Of a DNA stretch of 64,000 nt, positions 24,378 through 34,123 are shown piece after piece. Within the stretch, counting starts at the first letter, position 1, and each line of letters opens with the position of its first letter. This stretch comes from Gnomoniopsis sp. IMI 355080. Taxonomy: Eukaryota > Ascomycota > Sordariomycetes > Diaporthales > Gnomoniaceae. The position numbers and the translations under genes are program-made. The notes beneath the pieces were generated by a model. The model saw only the letters and a program-made list of their open reading frames with translations. It had not been told where the DNA came from and ran no database searches. The stretch lies in NCBI GenBank assembly GCA_027946555.1, contig JAPEVC010000167.1:19373-83372 (forward strand), read 5' to 3'.

Positions 24378-25489
24378 ATGGGTGCTCCTCCGGAGAAGAC
24401 CATCCTCGTCACCGGTAGCAATGGCTTTGTGGCTGGCCTCATCGTCAAACTAGCCCTGGCGAAGGGCTACAAAGTACGGGGTACTGTCCGCAGCGAGTCT
24501 TCAGGAGCCAAATTGAAAGCCACGTTCCCCGAGTACGCCGCGCAGCTTTCGACGACCCTGGTCCCAGATATCACTGTTGTCGAGGATTACGAACAGGCCC
24601 TGGATGTCTCGATCACCGAAGTCATCCATTGTGCGTCGCCCTGCAGCCACCACCACCTTGTAAATATTCGGGCCGAGCTTCTTGACCCGGCCATTGGCGG
24701 AGCGGTGACTATCTTGAACGTGGTCCAGAAGTACAGCAGAAACGTCCGTCGTGTCGTGACAACAGCTTCATTCGCTTCGAATCTGGATGTTTCGAAGGGT
24801 CTACGTGGCGGCTACACGTATGACGAGCATGATTGGAATCCAATGCTGTATGAAGAGGCCTCAACAGCTTCAGTCGCTGCTGCGTACTCGGCTTCGAAGG
24901 CCCTTGCCGAAAGGGCCCAGTGTGATTGTGAGTGACCCCGGGCCTAAGTCCACCTTCAGCACTTGTCCAATCACTGATTCCAGGTCTGCGTTCCAGGGTT
25001 CGAAAAGAACAAGCCGGCCTTCGATCTTGTAGCCCTTTTACCCGCCTGGCTATTTGGACACATGTCCGGCCCGTCGAGAACCTCGACCATCTGAGCCAAT
25101 CGACCAGCGCTCTCTGGGCGTTGGTGGACAACGAGGAGATCCCATCGCCTGATTTCATGGGATTCGTCAACTCTTGAGACGTTGGATGTGCACACATTGC
25201 GGCTCTGGAGATACCAGAAGCGGGTGGACAGCGATTCATCCTGGCTCAACACTTTGACTATCAGAGTGTTGCAGATGCAGTGAGGGAGGCGTCGCCAGAG
25301 TATGCGAGCAGAATTCCCAAGGGAGCTGTAGGTGCAGGGTGGAAGCAGATGGAGGACCATGAAGTATATGCCATCAATGCAACCAAGTCTGAGAGAGTGC
25401 TTGGTGTGAAATATGCGTCTCTGGCTCAGAGTATGAAGGATTCATACCTTGAGTTATTTGAGGCAGAGAAAAAGGCGAACAAAGCTTGA
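24378..25489 (+). pseudogene. Broken NAD(P)-dependent ketoreductase/aldehyde reductase gene (dihydroflavonol-reductase-like SDR)
   Basis: The coding sequence would be about 345 residues. Exon 1 (24378-24927) opens MGAPPEKTILVTGSNGFVAG with the cofactor motif TGxxGxxxG and contains the catalytic YSASK (Tyr-x3-Lys) preceded by TASFAS. A 69-nt intron (24928-24996) restores WFEKNKPAFDLVALLPAWLFG. At about 25070-25073 one base is missing relative to the expected frame. The family sequence then continues in the new frame (ENLDHLSQSTSALWALVDNE) and is cut again by TGA at 25175-25177, exactly where the family usually has an Arg-Asp pair. It runs intact to 25489 (AHIAALEIPEAGGQRFILAQ). Outside the two lesions the sequence is well preserved. 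Recent loss of function is likely, but two sequencing or assembly errors would look the same. Relatives reduce aldehydes and ketones with NADPH (Gre2 type). Confidence 0.8.
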
Positions 25490-26213
25490 GATGTGCTCTC
25501 CGGTTCCCATGCTGTATGGTATGGAACAGCAGATCTTCATGGCTGACGGGACTTTGTTCTTACGGATGGACAGTTGATTGCACCAAAGTAACCATTTGAA
25601 TGAAGAAAAGTAGAAGACGAAAAAGAGTTTCCCTACATGAAATGAGGTCTCTGATAGAATCAAGAAATTCTTGGCCCAACTAGTCCATTCAAAGGGATCT
25701 TGACCAATTCTCGCGAGTAACGACTTGATGGCAGAGTTTGTTATAAGATCTTTTCGTACAGCGACTTGAGCTTGATGTTTTGAGACGCTGTCAGTAGAAG
25801 ATAGCAAGAGCGCTGTTACTTTGATCCGGTGAAGTCCTCCTAAACCGGGAATGTCGAGTTCAGAAGCTTTGGCCGGGATAATTTAAAGTGGTCTTTGGCG
25901 GGGTTTAGGTATCGGCTACTAGCGCGATATCTGACCCAGCTAGCAGGGCTAGGTATCTTTTTTCGCCTTCAAATCAAGTGAGTCAACCTTTCCTAACTCA
26001 AACGAAACGCAACCCATTGTCTATCCACAAGACAATCGCAACTCCAAAACCCTCCTTTCGCTTCTCGACCCCGGATTCCTCGTCAAAGATTCGAGATTCT
26101 CATTTCGGCACCGAAGAGAAAAAGAGAACCCAGTGCCTAGGAGAATATTGCACGAGCCGAGTGCCCCACTGCATCTTCGACCTCCATCATCACTATCTCG
26201 ACGAACCTTGACC
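25490..26213. other. Intergenic region, eIF2 gamma promoter
   Basis: The 724 bp holds the 3' flank of the broken reductase gene and the promoter/leader of eIF2 gamma. A TGAGTCA sequence (Gcn4/CPC1-type core) lies at 25979-25985, about 230 bp before the start codon. The stretch just before the ATG is C/T-rich. No gene is supported. Confidence 0.5.
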
Positions 26214-27798
26214 ATGGCGGCAAACGGCGAAACAGATAAGTTGGGCAATGACATAATCGGGTCCGACAGTGAGGGCTCCGAGGTTGGTCTTTCTGACCAC
26301 GAGATTGAGGAGGAGAAGCCTCTCAAGCCTGCTCTGAAGAAGACTGCGCCTGAACCCGCCGTCGCGCGACCACCTCTGCCTCCTCAGACCGAGCCTAAGG
26401 ATCTCGACGTATCCTCCCTTAGCCCTCTCACCCCCGAGATCATTGCCAGGCAGGCCACCATCAACATCGGCACCATCGGCCATGTCGCTCACGGAAAGTC
26501 TACCGTCGTGAAGGCCATCTCTGGCGTGCAGACGGTTCGCTTCAAGAACGAGTTGATACGAAACATTACCATCAAGCTTGGATACGCCAACGCGAAGATC
26601 TACCAGTGCGACAACAAGGAGTGCCCAAGACCTGGCTGTTTCCGCAGTTACAAGAGCGACAAGGAGGTCGACCCTCCCTGTGAGCGTGATGGATGCAGCG
26701 GAACATACAGGCTGCTCAGACACGTCTCGTGAGTTAGACCGCCCACCGCGCGTGAAGATCGCGTTGTGCTAACCTATTAGATTCGTCGACTGCCCGGGTC
26801 ACGACATTCTCATGAGCACCATGTTGTCAGGAGCCGCGGTCATGGACGCCGCGTTGCTTTTGGTCGCTGGCAACGAAACTTGCCCTCAGCCCCAGACCTC
26901 CGAGCATTTGGCTGCTATCGAGATCATGAAGCTCGACAAGATCATCATCCTGCAGAACAAGGTTGACCTCATGCGAGAAGAGGCTGCCCAGCAGCACTAC
27001 CAGTCGATATTGAAGTTCATTCGTGGCACCGTTGCCGGCAAATCACCCGTCATTCCCATCTCCGCCCAGCTGAAGTTCAACATCGACGCCGTCAACGAGG
27101 CCATCGTCAATACCATACCTGTCCCCATCAGGGACTTCTCCCAGGACCCCCACATGATTGTCATTCGATCCTTCGACGTGAACAAGCCCGGTGCTGAGAT
27201 TGATGAACTGAAGGGCGGTGTTGCTGGTGGCTCCATTTTGCACGGTGTGCTCAAGCTCGGCGACGAGATTGAGATCCGGCCCGGTATCGTTACCCGTGAT
27301 GAACAGGGCGACCTTAAGTGCACGCCCATCTTCTCGCGTATCGTTACGCTCAACTCTGAGTCCAACGACCTCAAGTACGCCGTGCCTGGTGGTCTGATCG
27401 GTGTCGGTACCCGCATTGACCCTACTCTCTGCCGTGCCGATCGTCTGGTTGGTTTCGTGCTTGGTCTCAAGGGCAGACTGCCTGATATTTACTCCGAGAT
27501 CGAGGTCAACTTCTATCTGCTGCGGCGTCTTCTCGGTGTTCGCACCGCCGATGGCAAGCAAGCCAAGGTCGAGAAGCTGGCCAAGAACGAGGTCATCATG
27601 GTCAATATTGGCTCCACCTCGACAGGCGCAAAGATTGCCGCCATCAAGAAGGATGCTGCCAAGCTCATCCTTACCAGCCCTGCATGCACGAACATTGGCG
27701 AAAAGGTGGCCCTCTCTCGCCGTATCGAAAAGCATTGGCGTCTCATTGGTTGGGCTACGATTTCTGCTGGTATTACCCTCCAGCCCAGCACTAACTAG
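26214..27798 (+). CDS. gcd11: Translation initiation factor eIF2 subunit gamma
   Basis: Two exons (26214-26728, 26781-27798) encode 510 residues. A disordered acidic N-tail of about 75 residues precedes the GTPase domain. The P-loop GHVAHGKST lies at residues 89-97, G3 DCPGH just after the intron, and G4 NKVD soon after. A cysteine cluster (CDNKEC, CFRSY, CERDGC) sits in the switch region, as in eukaryotic and archaeal eIF2 gamma. Domains II and III follow (PGAEIDELKGGVAGGSI, KVALSRRIEKHWRLIGWATI). The factor carries Met-tRNAi to the 40S subunit as the GTP-bound ternary complex with eIF2 alpha and beta. The 52-nt intron splits the Ser codon before FVDCPGH. All expected motifs are present. Confidence 0.97.
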
Positions 27799-28337
27799 AT
27801 TATTGTGTCATGAAAAAGGCGTTGGTGGGCTGAGATGCATAGAGATTCTTTGGCTGCTAAATCCATGGATCTGGCTGTTCGGGGCCTTGAGCCATGTATG
27901 TAGGGGGTTAGGAATATCAAAAGCTCAGAACGGAGAATTGAAAGTTGAACTGTTCAAATCTGTATGGGGGCAACCACACGTGAGACCCCCACTATGCTTG
28001 TCTGCGGCGCTGTCTCTCCCTTTGATTCTTGATCAGTTGAGCCTTCGCTTTGTATGTGCTTTCCACTCAATCCACAACAGGCACGGAAACGATTGCCAGC
28101 ACCACGTGCTGCCATGATCTAGCACGTGGGAAATATAAACATGAGCCGCTGGTTATTCAGATTCAAGAATTGATTAAATATTTATGTTTGGTGCCTTGCT
28201 GACTTCGCTTTCTTCATAAAATCCGTCAGGACAGCTTTGCGTCTATCAATATACGGGCGAAAGCACCCTTGATGTGAAGCAGACCAGCAAACAATACTGG
28301 GCCAGCATCTTTCGTTTGGGGAATCCGGTTCTTTTCT
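27799..28337. other. Convergent intergenic region with E-box sequences
   Basis: Two 3' ends meet here, yet the sequence looks promoter-like. CACGTG occurs at 27977-27982, 28103-28108 and 28123-28128. The last two lie in an inverted repeat (28103-28110 against 28121-28128). TATAAA follows at about 28133-28138, and an ATG at about 28141 opens an 11-codon frame including its stop. No longer gene is supported. Confidence 0.5.
28103..28128. promoter_or_regulatory. Inverted pair of CACGTG E-boxes
   Basis: CACGTGCT at 28103-28110 is repeated in inverse orientation as AGCACGTG at 28121-28128 with a 10-nt spacer. CACGTG is the core site of bHLH factors (Cbf1/Pho4/SREBP type). The pair lies between two convergent genes, where a promoter is not expected. 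It could also form a stem-loop in transcripts. Function is inferred only. Confidence 0.4.
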
Positions 28338-29952
28338 CTACTTTCTTGTCTTCCTTGCATGCTTGACCAAATTCTCGATGACCCCTTCAAACGCCTCCCT
28401 TTCCGCAATCTGCTCATCCGTCCTCGCCTTCCAATACTCCAGTACTGCATTTGCCGTACCCTCTAGCCCCTGCAGCCGCTCCACATGCGCCTTCAACTCC
28501 TCATCCGTCATCCCATCCAGCGCCTCATCTGTCGTCGTGCACAGCTGCCGCGCTGCCACGAGGTCAAATTCGGGCGGCGGCGCCTTGCCCCTCTTGCCCG
28601 TAGACGGAACTGTGCTGCCGGCCGCCTCCGCATCACCGGTCTTGGGTGACTTAGACGTGTTCGGTGCGCGACTGCCAGACCGCCGTGAGTCGGTGGAAGT
28701 GCGCGGGGAATTCATGGATGGGAGGACGAGCTTCTTCTGCTTGGAGGCGGGCAGGATCTCGTCGAGATCGACGGGGACGCCGAGCGAGACGAGGAAAAGT
28801 CGCCTGATGCGAGAGCGGATCCAGTCCGGGGGTTGGAGGGGCGGTGGAGCGACGAGCTGTGACCACAGGGAGGCGGAACGTGGGGTGAGGAAGATAGGGT
28901 TTTCTTTGGAGGGTGGTACGATGGCGGAGGTCTCGTCATCGCCGCCGGCTGTGGTGGGGAAAAGAGCATTGAGGTAGGGTTCGGTGGTCTTGGCTATGTC
29001 GTCCGGGTCTAGTCCGTCAAAATCGGGTATTGGCTGTTGCGGAGGGTAAGCGGAGACCTTAAAATAGGGGCGCAGCGAACACCTTTGGACATACAAAGGA
29101 TAGTGGCTCTACGGCTGGTGCTGATGATGGAGGGGCGGCCGGGGTTTCGGGTTCTTGGAAACCGTCGTCAAAGTCGTCGAATTCAGCCTCCTCATCGCCT
29201 TCTTCGAAGTCGTCAAAGTCATCGCCGAAATCACCATCACCATCATCAGCACCGTCGTTTCTCGGCTTGGCCACGGAGGATTTTCTTCTTGAGCGGACAG
29301 ATCTTGGCGAGGACAAGGCTGGTGATATTGGTTCAACTACAATAGAAATTCTCAGTACCTCAAGAGGTTCATGAAGTAGGGCCTGCTACCACTTGAAGCT
29401 CGTACCAGTGCCGTTCTCTACCACGGGCGACTTGACGACCAAGTCTGCCGGCGTGTCCGCCTTATATTTGGTCTCTGGGCGAGACTGGACCTCTGAGTTG
29501 CCCCAGGTCTCTTCCACCACCGTCTTGGGAATGGGGTGGCCACCCGGAGTCGAGGACTCCCTGGCGTCCTTCTCCTCTGTCTCTCCCTCAGCCTGCGTCT
29601 TATGGTCCTCAGGTAAGATCGCAATCTCGTCAGGCTCAGCATCCCCCTCCCTCATCTTGTACGCCTCCGTACCAGGGACTTCACCGTAAGAGGGCTCATT
29701 GTTGACCTTTTCGATGCGAAGCTTGGGAAGAGGAGAGGCATTAGCGCTGCGAGGAGCAGACTGGGCGTCGGAGAAGTGGTCCTCGGACTCAGATGAATCT
29801 GTAGAATATTTGTCAATAACCAAGCTTACATAACAAGCACACCATAGACACAAGGTTCAGAAGCATAACTTACCCAGCTCATGGGCTCCTGAATCCTTGA
29901 CGGCGCTCTCGGGCTGATCGGGCACCGACAAGCTTTCTCTTCTTCCAGACAT
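28338..29952 (-). CDS. Acidic disordered protein with DFDDF motifs and an adaptor-accessory-like C-terminus (one gene, or two overlapping products)
   Basis: Four exons (29952-29874, 29798-29406, 29336-29095, 29033-28338) close in frame to a 469-residue protein. Residues 1-157 are disordered and carry VPGTEAYKMREGDAEPDEIAI and IPKTVVEET, motifs I recall from short fungal proteins. The next part has DFGDDFDDFEEG and EFDDFDDGF, acidic-phenylalanine motifs like those that bind clathrin adaptors. The C-terminal 230 residues contain WIRSRIRRLFLVSLGVPVDL and a helical end, reminiscent of yeast Laa2/YBL010C-type proteins (weak recall). If the third intron (29337-29405, 69 nt) is retained, translation stops at TAG 29386-29388, giving a 163-residue protein. 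No in-frame ATG precedes the DFDDF part on its own, which is why I favour one gene. A two-gene reading remains possible. Confidence 0.6.
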
Positions 29953-30707
29953 GACTACGGCCCCAAAGGGAAGACTTCCAGGGCGTGATAGAGTGTTTGA
30001 ATGGCACGAGACAGGAGGTCGCCGCGGGTCAGAGAAGGTGCCAAGCCAAGAGAGAAGGAGGGGCAACGAGTCTGGCGCAGAGGAATGCAGAGTAGAGAGG
30101 TAATGCTTCTTTTATGTGCGCAACAAGGTCGCATATGTAGACTGTCAAAAGAGAACCATCAAAGATCGTTCCAGATTGATGGACAGGGCGAGAAGAAGGG
30201 TAGGCTTGCAGTATCAACCTGGCTGCCCTGGTCAACCTGACGTGGGCTGCGTGTTCTAGGCCTCATGCGCCGCAGCGGGAGTGGATTAGTTCGGCCCACT
30301 TTTCGCCGGGGCCTGCCTGCCCCCGAACTGGGCTAGCGGCTCAGTTGCTATAGAGGTTTTGCTCTGCGCGTTTCTTGGGCAGAAACGCGACAGCAACTAG
30401 CCTAGGGAATTTTAGCTTCACTTTCTGCCAACCTTCAAAGGCTGAAGGGTTCTCAACACCGACTCTCATTGCGCGTTTCGGCCTCTCCTGGAACATTCAT
30501 ATACCTTCAGCCGGTGCTCAACTTCTTCCGAATTTGTTACGAGAAGCTGCTTCTCCTTTGACTTTATTGAGCAGTGGTAGATAATTCAGTCTCAACCCAG
30601 CTCGAGGGTATCATACAACATACGCTCCCCACGACCTCCCTTTCTCCTATCACGACCGTCACTATCTTCTCCCGCATCCAACCAACCTAACGGGCATTTC
30701 GTCAGCC
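29953..30707. other. Divergent intergenic region, NSP1 promoter
   Basis: This separates the start codons of the acidic-protein gene (minus) and NSP1 (plus). The final 120 bp before NSP1 is C/T-rich leader-like sequence. No gene is supported. Confidence 0.5.
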
Positions 30708-32849
30708 ATGTCGTTCAGCTTCGGTGGCAGCGGCACCCCAGGCACCTCGGCGCCAGCCTCGTCCTCGACACCTGCTGCGTCTGGTGGTAGTCTCTTCGGT
30801 GGCGCCAGCACTACTCCATCCTCTGGCTTCGCGTTCGGAAACACAGCATCAAACAATGCGGCTAGCGGTGGTCAGGCGAGCAGTGGGGGCAGTCTCTTTG
30901 GTGGTCTAGGATCGAACAACAGCAGCGCACCAAAGCCATCAGGCAGTCTGTTTGGTGGTGCAGGAAACTCAGGAACGCCTTCTAGCACACCTGCTGGTGG
31001 TCTGTTCAGTGGAGCTGGAGCTAGCAAGCCCAGTGCATTTGGGGCCTCCTCAACCACCCCGACTACAACTGCAGGAGGGACCACAGGAGGACTCTTTGGT
31101 GGCAGCTCATCGGGATTCTTGGGCGCAAGTACAGGGAACGCTCCTGGTTCCAGCGCTACACCTACCACGTCTGCGACAACAGGCTCAAGTTCCTTGTTCT
31201 CATCTGCTCCTACAGGACTCGCGACGCCTGCGAAGCCTTTGTTCGGTAACCTGGGCTCGACCACCCCCGCCGGAGCGCCTCCAGCCGATGCTCCAAAGCC
31301 TGCCACCTCACTGTTTGGGGCATCTGCGCCGGCGTCTGGTCAGGCGTCGGGGAACAACTTGTTCGGAGGCAGTCAGAAACCCAGTGGTCTCTTTGGCGGT
31401 TCGACTGCCACACCACCTGCTCCCGCTCAACCGGCTGCCAGCAATTCCGGCTCCAGCCTATTCAACAATGCTGCATCGGCCACCAAGCCCGCAGGTGGCC
31501 TCTTCTCCGCAAGTGCCAGCGGCGCTTCATCCAACACCTTGTTCAGTGGCGGCGCGGCGACGTCAAAACCTGCCGATTCAACGCCTGCCGCCACCACCAC
31601 TCCTTCACTCTTTGGTGCAAAGCCCGCTACGACGACTGCGGCCCCAGCTGCCAGCACGCCCGCGACTACGGCACCTGCAGCTGGTAGTCTGTTCGGTGGC
31701 CTCGGCGGCTCGACCCCAGCCAGCACGGCGGCATCAGCCTCGAAGCCTGCCTCCCTGTTCCCAACCACGTCTTCAGCGCCTACGACTACATCCTCATCTA
31801 CACCAGCTCCCGCCCCAGCCCAAACTTCCCTCTTCGGGAAGCCCGCTACCACTACGGCCGCAGCGCCTTCCACAACGCCTGCGCCGTCTCTTTTCGGTGC
31901 AAAGACGACCACTGCTCCGGCCTCGACCTCTAGCGCGGCTCCCTTGTTTGGTGGCTCTACGCCAGCCTCTACATCTGCTGCTGCTCCCGCATCGACCACT
32001 ACTACTTCCTTTGGTTCTACCGCTGCCCCAGCTACTACCGCTGCCGGTGCGACCAGCACCACAACTACATCGGCTGATGCAAGCAAACCAGCAAACACCA
32101 CAGCAAATTTGTCATCAGGTCCTACATCGCAGCTGCCGCGGCTCAAGAACAAGACTATGGACGAGATAATTACGCGCTGGGCCTCAGATCTGCAGAAGTA
32201 CCAGAAGGAGTTCAAGGGCCAGGCCGAAAAGATCTCGAAGTGGGATCGCCTCTTGATTGAGAACGGCGAGAAGATTCAGAAGCTTTTCATCAGCACACAT
32301 GAGGCTGAGAAAGCCACCAACGAGATTGACAGGCAGCTCCAGTCCGTCGAGAGCCAACAGAACGAGCTCGAGGCGTACTTGGACAAGTATGAGGGAGAGA
32401 TCGACAGACTGTTCGAGCAGCAAGTCGGTAGCAGTGAGCAATTGAGCGGCCCCGACCAGGAGCGGGAGCGTACCTACAAGTTGGCCGAGAATGTGACGGA
32501 TCGGTTGGACGAAATGGGCAAAGATCTTGGCAAGATGATTTCCGAAATCAACGACATCTCGGGGTCGCTGAACAAGGGCAACAAGCCTGATGACCCTGTA
32601 AGTGCCTCTCGGAAGACGAAATGTCTATTGCTGAATTTAGCGCTAATTCAATCGCCGGTGCAGGTCAGCCAAGTTGTCCGTGTTCTCAATGGACACCTTC
32701 ACCAGCTCAAATGGATCGACGACAACGCTGCCGCCCTCCAGGCAAAGGTCCATGCTGCGCAGAAGGCGACCAACAGCATGGGCACGAACGGAGGCCAGAG
32801 CAATGCCGCTGTCGATGGATTCGGTCGGTCATTCATGGGTCGTCGGTAG
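30708..32849 (+). CDS. nsp1: Nucleoporin Nsp1 (FG-repeat domain plus C-terminal coiled coil)
   Basis: The first ~470 residues are Gly/Ser/Thr/Ala-rich with many SLFGG, GLFGG and LFGA units, the cohesive FG mesh of the nuclear pore. From about residue 475 the sequence changes to a coiled coil (SQLPRLKNKTMDEIITRW, SVESQQNELEAYLDKYEGEI, NVTDRLDEMGKDLGKMI), the Nsp1 C-terminal domain that binds Nup57/Nup49 or Nup82 partners. A 66-nt intron at 32598-32663 (GTAAGT...GCAG) contains no stop and is a multiple of three, so the frame reads straight through it. Splicing joins DDP to VSQVVRVLNGHL and gives 691 residues; retention gives 713. The short tail ends SFMGRR. The ATG at 30708 begins MSFSFGGSGT, typical of the family. 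Confidence 0.95.
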   Translation: MSFSFGGSGTPGTSAPASSSTPAASGGSLFGGASTTPSSGFAFGNTASNNAASGGQASSGGSLFGGLGSNNSSAPKPSGSLFGGAGNSGTPSSTPAGGLFSGAGASKPSAFGASSTTPTTTAGGTTGGLFGGSSSGFLGASTGNAPGSSATPTTSATTGSSSLFSSAPTGLATPAKPLFGNLGSTTPAGAPPADAPKPATSLFGASAPASGQASGNNLFGGSQKPSGLFGGSTATPPAPAQPAASNSGSSLFNNAASATKPAGGLFSASASGASSNTLFSGGAATSKPADSTPAATTTPSLFGAKPATTTAAPAASTPATTAPAAGSLFGGLGGSTPASTAASASKPASLFPTTSSAPTTTSSSTPAPAPAQTSLFGKPATTTAAAPSTTPAPSLFGAKTTTAPASTSSAAPLFGGSTPASTSAAAPASTTTTSFGSTAAPATTAAGATSTTTTSADASKPANTTANLSSGPTSQLPRLKNKTMDEIITRWASDLQKYQKEFKGQAEKISKWDRLLIENGEKIQKLFISTHEAEKATNEIDRQLQSVESQQNELEAYLDKYEGEIDRLFEQQVGSSEQLSGPDQERERTYKLAENVTDRLDEMGKDLGKMISEINDISGSLNKGNKPDDPVSASRKTKCLLLNLALIQSPVQVSQVVRVLNGHLHQLKWIDDNAAALQAKVHAAQKATNSMGTNGGQSNAAVDGFGRSFMGRR

Positions 32850-33434
32850 GACAAGTGTGGCATGTCGTAGGTTGGTGTTCGAGGTGGACTGAAGAACAGG
32901 TGGACCAATGTGCCAGGAATGTCCCCTTACGGTGGGCACTCATTGAGACGTCACTGGACAATTGACCTCTTGCGCTCAACAGGTTCATACTCAACGGACA
33001 TGAGGTTGTTGCAGGTCAGAAAGCCTAGAGGCGGGATGAGGAGGAATCAAGTTCCTCTGTACAAGTAGCGGGTGTTTCACTCGGGCAAACCTGAAATGAT
33101 ATGATGTCGCGAGGAGATTACTTGCTCTTGAAGGCATTTCATGCGCAACACATACATGAGCACAGTAGAACAGCGCACAATGGATGCATCTTGACGAAGA
33201 ACAAGACAATGCAATGTGTATGTACAGTATTCCAGTTTGACAGGCGGGAAGTAGTTAGGAGGTGCTTTACCGAATATGAAGCCAATCGATAGAGGTCCGT
33301 AATACTAGACTCTATGGGGCTATCCTTCGATCTCAATACGAATTCGATATTCTGCACTCTCCGAGTTGGTCTTGCGCTGCTATCGCCTCGATTCAATGCA
33401 TTTCATTCTTCTTGGATTTCCACCGCTGTCCGAC
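32850..33434. other. Convergent intergenic region
   Basis: The 3' flanks of NSP1 and the ATPase-inhibitor gene meet here. No gene or repeat is recognised. Confidence 0.5.
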
Positions 33435-34123
33435 TTAGTTATGCTCGCCGCCCTGCTCCTTAGTAATCTCGTCACTGCAACCACGATCGGATTAGTACTG
33501 TTTCCGCAGGATCACTGGCATGCGTTGCGGCATCCTTTCTGTTGAGTGCTGAACATACATGTGGTTCTCGAGCGCCTTCAAGTGAGCCTGCTGCTCAGCC
33601 AGCTTCTTCTTGAGCTCCATGAGCTTCTCCTTCTCGCGCTGGCGAATTGCATAGTCTTCGTTGGCCTTCTCGCGCTTCTGGAAGGCGTCACTGTTTGCAT
33701 AGAAAGAGCAGTTAGCGGACGACTCTGTTGGGGTGAGAAGGAAATGCCGCGATGCGTGGCGTGCCGAGACGAGATGGAGTTGGCCATTGGATAGCAAGCA
33801 TGCTGAGGAGCTGTGGACAAGCTTTCAAGTGCGACCGCGAGTGTCGCGCAAGCGCCTTTCGCAAGATTCGTTGAAGATCTTGTAGCATCCCGGAGTCGAA
33901 AAGCGCGGGAGCTACGGGAACCCCGGCGACGACTCGCGGACAAACGGCGTGTCGGACACGACAACGGAAAGAAATCGAAAAGAAATTGAATCACTCACGG
34001 CTTGCCAAGGCCTCCTGGTGGTGCACCGGTGTCGCCCTCGGCCATGGTGCGGGCGGAAACGGAAAAGGCTCTGGCAGAGGACAGCGCAGGGCGGGTGAGC
34101 TTAGTGAAAGATTGGCGAAGCAT
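33435..34123 (-). CDS. inh1: Mitochondrial F1-ATPase inhibitor (IF1/Inh1)
   Basis: Three exons (34123-33999, 33690-33559, 33474-33435) encode 98 residues. The N-terminal ~26 residues are basic and hydroxylated without acidic residues (MLRQSFTKLTRPALSSARAF), a mitochondrial presequence. The mature part has the inhibitory segment DAFQKREKANEDYAIRQREK followed by a heptad-rich helix (LMELKKKLAEQQAHLKALE) and ends EITKEQGGEHN. IF1 blocks ATP hydrolysis by F1 when matrix pH falls. The first intron (308 nt) is long for this locus. The final exon codes only for the last 13 residues plus a split codon, which matters because ending at the second exon would truncate the protein. Confidence 0.93.

Noticed and set aside
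30872..32215. Long minus-strand and out-of-frame plus-strand frames across NSP1
   Set aside because: They are shadows of the low-complexity FG-repeat coding sequence.
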